From Pontibacter harenae (GTDB lineage: Bacteria; Bacteroidota; Bacteroidia; Cytophagales; Hymenobacteraceae), in the NCBI RefSeq assembly GCF_020907245.1, contig NZ_JAJJWH010000019.1:1-64000 (forward strand): DNA of 64,000 nt. The letters are read 5' to 3'. The notes beneath the pieces were generated by a model. The model saw only the letters and a list, made by a program, of their open reading frames with translations. It ran no database searches and was not told where the DNA came from. How positions within the stretch are numbered: the first letter of the stretch is position 1; the number at the start of each line of letters is the position of its first letter. A program made the translations under genes and the position numbers. Shown piece after piece: positions 46,638 through 54,563 of the stretch.

Positions 46638-49600
46638 TTAATTGAAATTACCCAGCGCGGCTACATAATCTTTGCTGCTGTCAGTTACCCAAGCATCTAG
46701 TTGAGCAGGGTCTTTCATCTGTTGGCCTCTGTAACGCGGAACGGCAATATAACCGCACTTCAAATCTGTCAGGGCAGTCATGTCCGTCCACAGCTTTTCG
46801 ATTTGGGCTACAGGATAGATGTCTTCCTGGCCATGGCCCCAACGGTACTTCACTTCTTTTATGGTTACATAAGTAGGAATACGGTGCGCTACACTTCGCA
46901 CAGCTTTTGCCATCGCTGCTTCATCACCTTTTTGCAGATCTTCACGCGTTAAACCGAACAGCTGCAACAACTGGTCTATCTGAATCCAGGTGGTATTGGA
47001 GTTATAATAACTCAGCTTCAGCTCGTCTTCTTCGCGTGGCTGTGCCAAACCTTCAAGCAGGCGCAGCTGGTTGTTTACGCGTGCCAGTCCACCGCCACGA
47101 TCTTCGATGCGGCGCGGGATTACTTCAAAAGTCAGCACATTGCCTGAATCCAGGTGATGGCCTAAAGCGTCAGGATGCACATCGGCACCCAAGGTATCAA
47201 TGTTATGCAGCATGATGGTTTCTACCTGCGGCTGCTCCTTTAGCAGTTTGGCTAATGTACCGTTGCGCAGCAGGTTCGATACTTCGTACCAGTGGCCCAG
47301 CGGTGAAAAACGTTGTGCTGCAATGTTATCAACATAGTCAGAGCCTTCGCCTTTGCTTTTGGCCCAGTTGATCATGCTCTGGCGCACGGCATCGCGTACT
47401 TTCTGCTTGTTTTCGTCCAGGGTTTCCTGTGGCATTTCTTCCCACATAAAACGCAGGTCACGCTCCATCGGCACAAAACGCTGTCCTATCGAGCGACCAG
47501 GAGAAAGATACACACCGCCACTGTAGCCGAAGTTCTGCGTCTGCTCCAGCTTTTGGCGTATAGGCTCATGCGTAAGGTAACTCGTGGCCACGATATGCGG
47601 AATGGTGGTATTATACTTCTCCGCCACCTTTTTGGTCTTAGCCAAATGTATTTCCAGGAAACTGCGGTGCTCACCCTCAATTTCCACAAACGGGTTCAGT
47701 GCTTTTATCACACCAGCGCCTTTGGTCCAGCGGCTACCTACACCAGCGGCTAGGCTCATTACAGCCACTTTACCTGCTTTTATAGCCTCGTCTCCCCTTT
47801 TCTCTGCTTCCGTTAAAGCCTCCAACTGCACGGTATCGCCTTCCTTCACATCCTCAATAGAAGTCTCGGCTCCCAAACGGTTGCGTGACAAACCAATCAG
47901 GCCTTTCTGTATCTCTTCCCGAATATCCTCGTGCTGGATGTAGTCGAAGCCGTTTTCCTTCTTGATTTTGTCTGCCTTTTCGTTTTCGGTGTTGCGGTTG
48001 CTTTGTGAGGATGGATCAGATACCTTAAACAGGTTACTTACCACCGTGCGCAGCAGCGGGTAAGCCAGGTTGTTTTGTTCGCAGTAAGTCGTGAAATGGT
48101 CCATCTCGGCACGGCGCACATAGGCAACAGAATTAGGCTCTTTGCGCACCATTTCCGATAGGTGGATGGCATAATACTGCTCTGGCATCAGCGCCTCGTT
48201 TCCTTCGTGTATTGTGGCCCAGCTGCCTCTGTTGTTGATGCTCCAGTTATACACCACAGGCTCCATGGCAAAAGGCATAGAAGCCGAAAGTTCGTTCTTT
48301 GTTTTTCGGAGGATGTCCAGCACTGCCAGTTTATAGTCTTCGTAGTGTGCAGGGTTTACAAACATACCCATACCACCGCCCGACATACCGCCTAGCATCA
48401 GGAAGCCATAGTAATCATCACCAAACTGCTTCTTCGCTTTTGCGATAATCTGCTCGGTAAAATAAGTTGAGGCCCATGGAATGATCGTTTTAATCGGACC
48501 TTCCCAGTTCTGAGCTGTATTGGCACCCAGCTTTTGGATATCGCCTTCTTTGATGGCACCCAATATATTGTCGAAAATCTCATTCGTACGCTGCCTGGCT
48601 GCCCACTCCCTCTCACCACGCAACAGGTATTTTTCAGACACCATTTCCAATATTGGGCCTACGTTAGAAGCCATACCGCCGTGCATCAACACAAGCGATT
48701 TCGTAAGCTTCTCTTGCATTTCTGGGTGTACTTCTTCGCCCTGTAACACGCGATGGCGCGGCAATAATGTGCCGCGACTAATACCAAACTCAGGATCACC
48801 TTCCTGGGCAAATGTACCCTGAATGGCTTTTATACCTGGCCAAACGCCACCAGAGTCCTGCCAGCCGCCACCTGAGCCGCCAATCCATTCTCCAAGTATA
48901 GCTCTGGATGCCACCAAACGTCTTTCACTTTCCTCCAGCCCATCAGTCAGGCTCTTGGTCTGGCCTGTAGCCCGCATCAGTAAACTGATAATGGAGCCCA
49001 GTAAGTTGGTAGATACCGCAAAGCGGGAGCCTTTCGGAATATCGTTTACTTTGGTAACCAACTCTATACCCATGCCTGGCGCTACCACACGTTCCAGGAT
49101 TTCTGGCAGAGATTGGTTTGTACCTTCAAAAGAAGGCGGAATAAGACCAGAGGCAATCACACCAGCCTTCACCAGACTCAGGTAGTCGTTACCGAAGTTG
49201 AAAAGGTCGGCTAGGTCGTGAATGTCTTTGGTAGTGTTTAAGTCTATACTTGTAAGGCGCAGCACAGGCTCAGGAATTACGCGCACATAGCTATGCAGCG
49301 GCGGCCTGATATCTTTGTCACGTCCGAAAACACCTAAGTCAATAGAAACATTAACAACTCTTGCTCCCTCAGGGTAATCCATGCCCAGGAAAAAGATATC
49401 GGACCAGCCGCTGTGGGTAAGGTCCATACGAACAGAAGTATGCTCGTGCAACACAGGGTAAAACAATGAGTTATCCTGGCGTTGTAATAGTTTCGGGTGA
49501 ATACGAATCGGGTGCTCCTCCTGGTGCCCTACACGGAACATCCATTGGTTACCTTTGCTGGAACGCACGCTCTTGCGTACCTGGTCGGCCAGCGTCTGAA

Positions 49601-49973
49601 AAGACAGCTGGTGGTAGCTATCGGCCAGGGCGCTAAACAAGGAAGCATTTGGGCCGTGCTTGTCCAACTCCTGCAGAAAAGTGGCAATGGCATGGTCGAA
49701 GCGACGGGCCAGCATATCCTCAAAACCTGCATAGTTGATTTTGCCAACTGTAGGCACCTCTTTCGACTCCATCAGGAAAAACCGATAGCCTGCATACAGG
49801 AACAGGATTGCCCTTACTTTGTCGTATAAGTTGGAAGTTGATTTTCTGAAACCCTCCAGCTCACGCAGCGCCTGCATCAGCTCTTTGGCTGATAACTTTT
49901 GGCTGATCTCGTAAAAAGATCGATTACGTATGGCAGGATCGGTAGAGGTAATTGTTTCTATAAAAACATTCAT
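46638..49973 (-). CDS. Fusion of GHMP-kinase-like domain and UDPGP-type sugar nucleotidyltransferase
   Basis: 1111 residues from the ATG at 49973 (a TTG at 49994 is the only earlier start). The first 150 residues are helical. A GHMP-kinase-like part (about 165-600) shows TSVRMDLTHSGWSDIFFLG, PKGSRFAVSTNLLGSII in the place of the usual GSGLGTSS loop, and GGSGGGWQDSGGVWPGIK, close to the GGGWQDQ..G..GGIK motif of fucokinase-type enzymes. The C-terminal part (about 740-1111) is UDPGP-like, with VAVMSLAAGVGSRWTKGAGVIK as nucleotide-binding loop. Homologues tend to be labelled UTP-glucose-1-phosphate uridylyltransferase. The order is the reverse of Bacteroides Fkp. A role in salvage of a free sugar to a nucleotide sugar is inferred. 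A GalU-like gene lies 164 bases upstream on the same strand. Confidence 0.8.
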   Translation of the reverse strand: MNVFIETITSTDPAIRNRSFYEISQKLSAKELMQALRELEGFRKSTSNLYDKVRAILFLYAGYRFFLMESKEVPTVGKINYAGFEDMLARRFDHAIATFLQELDKHGPNASLFSALADSYHQLSFQTLADQVRKSVRSSKGNQWMFRVGHQEEHPIRIHPKLLQRQDNSLFYPVLHEHTSVRMDLTHSGWSDIFFLGMDYPEGARVVNVSIDLGVFGRDKDIRPPLHSYVRVIPEPVLRLTSIDLNTTKDIHDLADLFNFGNDYLSLVKAGVIASGLIPPSFEGTNQSLPEILERVVAPGMGIELVTKVNDIPKGSRFAVSTNLLGSIISLLMRATGQTKSLTDGLEESERRLVASRAILGEWIGGSGGGWQDSGGVWPGIKAIQGTFAQEGDPEFGISRGTLLPRHRVLQGEEVHPEMQEKLTKSLVLMHGGMASNVGPILEMVSEKYLLRGEREWAARQRTNEIFDNILGAIKEGDIQKLGANTAQNWEGPIKTIIPWASTYFTEQIIAKAKKQFGDDYYGFLMLGGMSGGGMGMFVNPAHYEDYKLAVLDILRKTKNELSASMPFAMEPVVYNWSINNRGSWATIHEGNEALMPEQYYAIHLSEMVRKEPNSVAYVRRAEMDHFTTYCEQNNLAYPLLRTVVSNLFKVSDPSSQSNRNTENEKADKIKKENGFDYIQHEDIREEIQKGLIGLSRNRLGAETSIEDVKEGDTVQLEALTEAEKRGDEAIKAGKVAVMSLAAGVGSRWTKGAGVIKALNPFVEIEGEHRSFLEIHLAKTKKVAEKYNTTIPHIVATSYLTHEPIRQKLEQTQNFGYSGGVYLSPGRSIGQRFVPMERDLRFMWEEMPQETLDENKQKVRDAVRQSMINWAKSKGEGSDYVDNIAAQRFSPLGHWYEVSNLLRNGTLAKLLKEQPQVETIMLHNIDTLGADVHPDALGHHLDSGNVLTFEVIPRRIEDRGGGLARVNNQLRLLEGLAQPREEDELKLSYYNSNTTWIQIDQLLQLFGLTREDLQKGDEAAMAKAVRSVAHRIPTYVTIKEVKYRWGHGQEDIYPVAQIEKLWTDMTALTDLKCGYIAVPRYRGQQMKDPAQLDAWVTDSSKDYVAALGNFN

Positions 49974-50136
49974 GCTGCTTTTTTCTCTAAGCAAATGATA
50001 TCAGCCACTTTAGATAAATAACTAAAGGGCGTTGATTATGATTTCTGGATAGTTTTGGGATGCAGCCGTGTTCTTAAAAGGAATCAGGGTGATTCCTATT
50101 GTAGAAGTAGGGCCTGCACCTGTTTTCTACTTAGCC

Positions 50137-51084
50137 TTAGTTGCTCTTGCGGGCATTGGCTTCCGCCAACAACTCTACTATGGTTGTCAACGTTTCGTCG
50201 TGCGCCTCGCCTGCCAAACCTAGGGCAATTTGGGCACTCAGTAAGCCGTGTTTACGGCTCAGGTCGTAGCGGCTCCCTTTTACTTCCAGGGCCAGGTACT
50301 TCTCGGTTCCAGCAAGCTCCTGCAGTGTTGGTGTGAGCAAAACGTTGCCTTCGCCTTCTGCCACCTTTTGCTGCAGTATATCGAAAACAGCTGGCGTAAA
50401 TACGTGCATACCGAAGAAGCAGAGATAATAGCCCACACGCAGACCTGGAGTTTGGAGTTCCAATTCTGCTACACTCAGCGATGGCTTCTCAATGATCTTA
50501 TCGATTTGGTACACGCCTTTTGTACCAGGCACTTGCTTACCTGTTAAGGTACCGTAGCGGCTGATCTGATGTTCTATTGTTGGGTTTACCGCCGATACAG
50601 AGCAATTTTCCTTCGAGGCCAGATCAAGCAGCTGTGCGGCACAACGCTTTTGCAAGTCGGAAACATACAGGTAATCGCCTAAAAGCAGCAGGAATGGCTC
50701 GTTATTCACGAACTCTTTAGCGCAATAAACGGCATGGCCATAGCCTAATGGTTTTTCCTGCTCTGTAAACTGTATGCGGCTAAGCAGGTGGTTTATCTTC
50801 TCAGCCTCTACTTTTGCCCAATCGGTGTTCTGAAACGACTTTACAATGTTGTCGCGCAGCGAAGTAAAGGCACTTATGTAGCGTTCGCCATCGCCTGGCG
50901 CACATACAACACAAATCTCTTCTATGCCACTGCCGAAAGCTTCCTCCGCAATAATTTGTAAAACAGGCTTGTGCAAACCATCCACGTCTATTACGGGCAA
51001 CATAGCTTTCTGAATGGTGTCAGCAACTGGGTATAACCTTTCGCCGCGTGCTGCCGCGGTAATTACTGCTTTTTTGATTCTCAT
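50137..51084 (-). CDS. GalU-like sugar-phosphate nucleotidyltransferase
   Basis: 315 residues, Rossmann-like transferase. The N-terminal loop AARGERLYPVADTIQKAMLPV matches the GalU/RmlA pattern G-x-G-x-R-x-x-P...K-E-M-L-P with Ala for the first Gly. LLLLGDYLYV (about 122-131) holds the metal-binding Asp, and IDKIIEKPS the conserved E-K-P. Members make UDP- or dTDP-sugars from a sugar-1-phosphate. It probably shares a transcript with the fusion gene downstream, giving two nucleotidyltransferases of different fold families in one unit. Exact substrates are unknown. Confidence 0.85.
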   Translation of the reverse strand: MRIKKAVITAAARGERLYPVADTIQKAMLPVIDVDGLHKPVLQIIAEEAFGSGIEEICVVCAPGDGERYISAFTSLRDNIVKSFQNTDWAKVEAEKINHLLSRIQFTEQEKPLGYGHAVYCAKEFVNNEPFLLLLGDYLYVSDLQKRCAAQLLDLASKENCSVSAVNPTIEHQISRYGTLTGKQVPGTKGVYQIDKIIEKPSLSVAELELQTPGLRVGYYLCFFGMHVFTPAVFDILQQKVAEGEGNVLLTPTLQELAGTEKYLALEVKGSRYDLSRKHGLLSAQIALGLAGEAHDETLTTIVELLAEANARKSN

Positions 51085-51285
51085 TGGTTAAGTAGGATCT
51101 CTGAAACAAATTCCCTTTAAATTTATAGAATAGGAACAAACGCCTATACGATAATATCTCTATAAAGATATACCTTATTTCTCAAATAATTTCTGTTCCC
51201 TGAGAACCTCTCCAAGCCTTCTTTCATCAACTTTAGAAAGAGTAAAAACATAACCACCACATTTACAACTCGCTCTGCCAGCCAA

Positions 51286-51312
51286 GAAAAAAGCCGTAGC
51301 TTCCGCCACGGC
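51286..51312 (-). terminator. Terminator of the disordered-protein pair
   Basis: On the minus strand GCCGTGGC-ggaa-GCTACGGC is followed by TTTTTT, with one mismatch in an 8-base stem. It lies about 60 bases past the stop of the gene at 51371-51979. Confidence 0.8.
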
Positions 51313-51370
51313 CTTTCTCAGATGGAAAATTTTAATACCAATGTATAAGCTCTATACATTGTTGTAAGGT

Positions 51371-51979
51371 TTATCGGTTATAGCCACCAAAGTGACCATA
51401 GTAGCCATTTTCTGTATGGTTTGGTCTGCCAAAACGGTCGTTACCAAACTCCCTAAACTCATCTTCGTTACCATACCCAGCATCATGTCGGAAACCGTGG
51501 TTCCCGCGACTGTCGAAGTCTCGGTACAAATCTCCCTCCGCTGGGTTATCATAGTTCGGATTATAGCCCATACTGTAGCGGTAAGGGGTACGTCTGTCGC
51601 CGTATACCCAGTCTGGGTGTGCATAATGATCAGTTTTATCTAAGTCATTCTCTGCACCGTAAGGCAAACCATAATCTACTCCCCTAGGCGTAGCATAGTA
51701 GTTAGATGTGTCGTACATCACATTATAGTAATCATTACGATAGCCATCGTCTTGGCCACGCATAGCTTGTTGCCTGCTTTGCTCATAGCGACGGCTTTCT
51801 GGCGATTGCCTTCTGGTGTTGTCACGGTCGCCTGGCCAATCCTCGCGATCTTGGCGGTACTGCGGCTGTCTGCCTCGTTCGTCGCCTCGCCCGTACTGGC
51901 GGCCATTGTTGTCGCCCTGCTCATATTGTCTGTTGTAGCTTCCGTAGCTACTATACATTCTATCTCTATCGTTATTCAT
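51371..51979 (-). CDS. Tyr/Arg/Gly/Asp-rich predicted disordered protein A
   Basis: 202 residues with no signal peptide and no membrane segment. It contains no Cys or Ile and a single Lys, while Tyr, Arg, Asn, Asp, Gly and Gln dominate. The N-terminal half is Gln/Arg-rich (NRQYEQGDNNGRQYGRGD). The C-terminal half is Tyr/Gly-rich, with MYDTSNYYATPRGVDYGLPY and a Gly-Tyr end. Composition resembles sticker-and-spacer sequences that form condensates. It is the second gene of a minus-strand pair with protein B (81-base gap). No family domain is recognised, so function is unknown. Confidence 0.75.
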   Translation of the reverse strand: MNNDRDRMYSSYGSYNRQYEQGDNNGRQYGRGDERGRQPQYRQDREDWPGDRDNTRRQSPESRRYEQSRQQAMRGQDDGYRNDYYNVMYDTSNYYATPRGVDYGLPYGAENDLDKTDHYAHPDWVYGDRRTPYRYSMGYNPNYDNPAEGDLYRDFDSRGNHGFRHDAGYGNEDEFREFGNDRFGRPNHTENGYYGHFGGYNR

Positions 51980-52060
51980 AGTTGTTTTTGTTAAGACGAC
52001 GGCTCAGGGTAATGCCTCGTGCCGCCATGGATTCATAAATAATTTAAAACAACCAGCTGT

Positions 52061-52750
52061 TTATCTTCTGTCTCCTCTGTCTTGGTCGTACCTATCGTGG
52101 CGCTGGTCGCTTCGGCCATTCCATCTTTCCATGTTGCTATAGCGGCTGTCTTCGCCATAGTGGGCCTGGTCCTGGTTGTAGTTTCTGTCAGCAAAACCAC
52201 CTCTGTAATCATTGTCGTACATGTTGTTTCCATGTTCGTAACGGCGGTAAGACTCGTAGTCACCACGCGAGTAGCGGCCCATGTTTCTGTCGTCTCCGCC
52301 CCGTCTTACATCGTGACCGAACCTTTCATCCGCCAATCCCATGTGTCCCCATGGCTCAGGCATCTGGTCTCTTTCATCACGGTCTATGTTGCTGTAATCA
52401 GCGCGCGGATCGTAGTGATTGTACGAGATATCACTGTCACTCGGCACATAGCTCATTCCGTACGGGTTATCTTCGCTCTCACGACCTTGGGTATAGTCTG
52501 GGCCAGCATAATACGCTCCGCCAGACTGGAAACGCCCCTGCGGATGCATGTGCTGATGATCGGCATGAGAGTTAAAGCTTCTGTCGTCCAAGTAATGGCT
52601 ATCGGCATTATCGCCATAGCCCCTGTTAAAGTTTGAGTCTATTCTATAGTTACCACGATCGGAATTTTGGCCCTGATGACGGTCGCTTAGCCAACGAGGG
52701 TCTCTATTTCTGTTATAGTCGTTTTGATTATTATCTTGTCTGTTTCTCAT
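52061..52750 (-). CDS. Tyr/Arg/Asp-rich predicted disordered protein B
   Basis: 229 residues from the ATG at 52750; ten earlier codons are probably not translated. It has no Cys and no Lys at all: every frequent positive charge is Arg. Tyr and Asp recur as RGDYESYRRYEHGNN, YDNDYRGGF and HDRYDQDRGDRR. A middle section (GGAYYAGPDYTQGRES, NHYDPRADYSN) resembles parts of proteins A and C. No signal peptide is present. It is divergently transcribed from protein C with 130 bases between starts, so the two probably share regulation. Confidence 0.75.
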   Translation of the reverse strand: MRNRQDNNQNDYNRNRDPRWLSDRHQGQNSDRGNYRIDSNFNRGYGDNADSHYLDDRSFNSHADHQHMHPQGRFQSGGAYYAGPDYTQGRESEDNPYGMSYVPSDSDISYNHYDPRADYSNIDRDERDQMPEPWGHMGLADERFGHDVRRGGDDRNMGRYSRGDYESYRRYEHGNNMYDNDYRGGFADRNYNQDQAHYGEDSRYSNMERWNGRSDQRHDRYDQDRGDRR

Positions 52751-52880
52751 AGTAAAATTAGGTTTAGTTACTAATGTCAATAGTTCTTTCTACGGGATGC
52801 AGGGCTGAATGGGTTAAGCAAAACCGTAAACCTCATGGGTAAATGTGCGTTTAAAAAGTAGAACCTAATGAGATTTACCT

Positions 52881-53522
52881 ATGGAAAGAGATAATTGGAA
52901 TAATAGAAATAACCGACGCTACAACGACTCTTGGCAGGACGATAACAGGCGGGCAGATCCTGATTCTTACAGAGGAGCCTATCGCCTCGACAACAATAGC
53001 GAAGACCGCAACAAAACAACCTATAATGGCTTTGATAGCCGAGATCGTGACAGGGACGACAGCAGTGATGGCAACCACTACAGCAACCAAAACAGAAGCT
53101 ACAGTGGGGATAACCGTGGTTGGAGTAGCCGCAGTCAGAATTCATACGATAACAGAAACTACGGAAACAGAGAAAGCGACAGGTACAGAGACAACCGTGG
53201 CAGCTACAGGAATGAGCAGTATCGCCCTACAAATGAAGGCTATAGTACACGCTCTGAAGGCGGTAATTTTAACGGCAACTATAGCCCCGATCGCTATGGC
53301 AACAGCGGTGGCGATAACTACGGCAATATGGCTGGCTCTCTGAGCTTCGGCTACGATGGCTACAACAACACAGACCCAGATTGGAATCGCCACTACGACC
53401 CGATGAGCGGACGCCGCCGAAGCTACCATGGAAATGACTACGACAGCCGCCGCCCTGACTTCTACAATGAACGGGACCGCAGACGCTACGATGACGACTT
53501 TAGAAACAACGACATGTTCTAA
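52881..53522 (+). CDS. Asn/Arg/Tyr-rich predicted disordered protein C
   Basis: 213 residues, no Cys or Ile and one Lys. It opens MERDNWNNRNNRRYNDSW and continues with repeated RDR, NRG, SYR and DNRNYGNRESD runs, ending RRRYDDDFRNNDMF. The segment DPDWNRHYDPMSGRR aligns with the HYDPR motif of protein B and the HPDWVYGDRR motif of protein A, which supports common descent in spite of low complexity. It is followed by a hairpin at 53556 and then a small hydrophilic protein gene. Confidence 0.75.
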   Translation: MERDNWNNRNNRRYNDSWQDDNRRADPDSYRGAYRLDNNSEDRNKTTYNGFDSRDRDRDDSSDGNHYSNQNRSYSGDNRGWSSRSQNSYDNRNYGNRESDRYRDNRGSYRNEQYRPTNEGYSTRSEGGNFNGNYSPDRYGNSGGDNYGNMAGSLSFGYDGYNNTDPDWNRHYDPMSGRRRSYHGNDYDSRRPDFYNERDRRRYDDDFRNNDMF

Positions 53523-53555
53523 TTGAGCCCTAGAAAATAGGCAAGATAACCAAAG

Positions 53556-53584
53556 CCTTGTTCTACCACCCTAACAGAACAAGG
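53556..53584 (+). terminator. Hairpin after protein C gene
   Basis: CCTTGTTCT (53556-53564) pairs with AGAACAAGG (53576-53584) around an 11-base loop. The following T-tract is poor, so it may only partly terminate. Confidence 0.6.
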
Positions 53585-53671
53585 TGTTTAGAAACCAAAG
53601 TGAAGCACAAGTAGTACACAAGTAAACTAGTGCGATAATTTAATAAACGTAAAACTTAAACTGTACAAGCT

Positions 53672-53911
53672 ATGAGTAAGCAAGATAAAGATATAGACAA
53701 ACTGAAAAACGAGAACACAAACAATACTGTAAACGAAGGGAACTCAGTACCTAACATCAACCCTTTAGGAGTTGAAAGAGAGGTTGTAGACAACGAACAA
53801 ATAATTAAAGGAGAAGTGGGAGGCGCGCCTAACCAGAAAAGCGGTAGCAGAGGAGCTTCTGATATTCAAGATGGCGGAACCACTTCAGGCAGCAGCACAG
53901 GCAGCCGCTAA
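53672..53911 (+). CDS. Small hydrophilic protein D
   Basis: 79 residues, with no Cys and no aromatic residue. The start is Lys/Asp/Asn-rich (MSKQDKDIDKLKNENTNN) and the end is Gly/Ser/Thr-rich (GGTTSGSSTGSR). It should be unstructured and very soluble, like hydrophilin-type stress proteins, but unlike proteins A-C it lacks Tyr and Arg repeats. It lies downstream of protein C on the same strand, and a long perfect terminator follows. No family recognised. Confidence 0.65.
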   Translation: MSKQDKDIDKLKNENTNNTVNEGNSVPNINPLGVEREVVDNEQIIKGEVGGAPNQKSGSRGASDIQDGGTTSGSSTGSR

Positions 53912-53923
53912 GTTTTGCAAATT

Positions 53924-53976
53924 TATATAAACAAAGGAGCCACCTTATATGCTAAGGTGGCTCCTTTGTTTATATA
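53924..53976. terminator. Bidirectional terminator after protein D gene
   Basis: Perfect 24-base arms with core AAACAAAGGAGCCACCTTA around a 5-base loop, between converging genes. Confidence 0.93.
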
Positions 53977-53996
53977 GAATAGGATTAAAAAATCAA

Positions 53997-54242
53997 CTAC
54001 TGCAGTTCTTCTTGCTCCATATATTCCCACATAGCATCTTCGCTTGCGCCATGGCGTGCCGCATAAATCAGCATGGTCGTGTATACACCTATCAGCAGGA
54101 AGCTAAGAGGAATAGAGAATACGAAAGAAACGATAAGTGTTTTAATAGGATCAGGCTTCGATTTCATTTTGGTAGAGGCATACCAGAAGAAAAGAACATT
54201 GAACAAACCTGACAAAGCAATGAAGTTGATGATGTCTAACAT
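53997..54242 (-). CDS. Small two-helix membrane protein
   Basis: 81 residues with two hydrophobic segments (about 4-22, IINFIALSGLFNVLFFW, and about 37-60, TLIVSFVFSIPLSFLLIG onward), a Lys-rich loop between them and an acidic C-terminus (EDAMWEYMEQEELQ). It is not a known family to me. It converges on the disordered protein D gene through the shared terminator. Confidence 0.65.
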   Translation of the reverse strand: MLDIINFIALSGLFNVLFFWYASTKMKSKPDPIKTLIVSFVFSIPLSFLLIGVYTTMLIYAARHGASEDAMWEYMEQEELQ

Positions 54243-54563
54243 CGGCTAAAAGTTATATGACTGTAAAGGTTTACTAATAAGTTTACCACCTCATAAGAAG
54301 AGCAATCTCTACAAATATAAAATAATAAGTGGTTACTTAGTCACTTACATTGTATTTTATTTTACAATACTTATCTATATAAGATAGTGCAATTTAGGCG
54401 GAGCAATTCTATTACACAAGTTTACCAGCAACAAAAATCTATAAAAACTTAACAACCATATATACTAGTAGTTACATTATTATAAAATTGCATTCGTTAA
54501 AGGTTTCATCATCTTAGAATATCACCTTAACTCTTTTGCTCAAAAGAGAGTTCATTATATTTT
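54243..54563. other. AT-rich intergenic, nothing recognised
   Basis: About 320 bases of AT-rich sequence between the small membrane protein and the alpha-2-macroglobulin-like gene. No hairpin, gene or repeat was supported. Confidence 0.5.

Noticed and set aside
52082..52636. 184-codon plus-strand frame opposite disordered protein B
   Set aside because: The stop-free antisense frame follows from the Asp/Tyr/Arg codon bias of the real gene; its Val/Ile/Ser-rich product has no family character.
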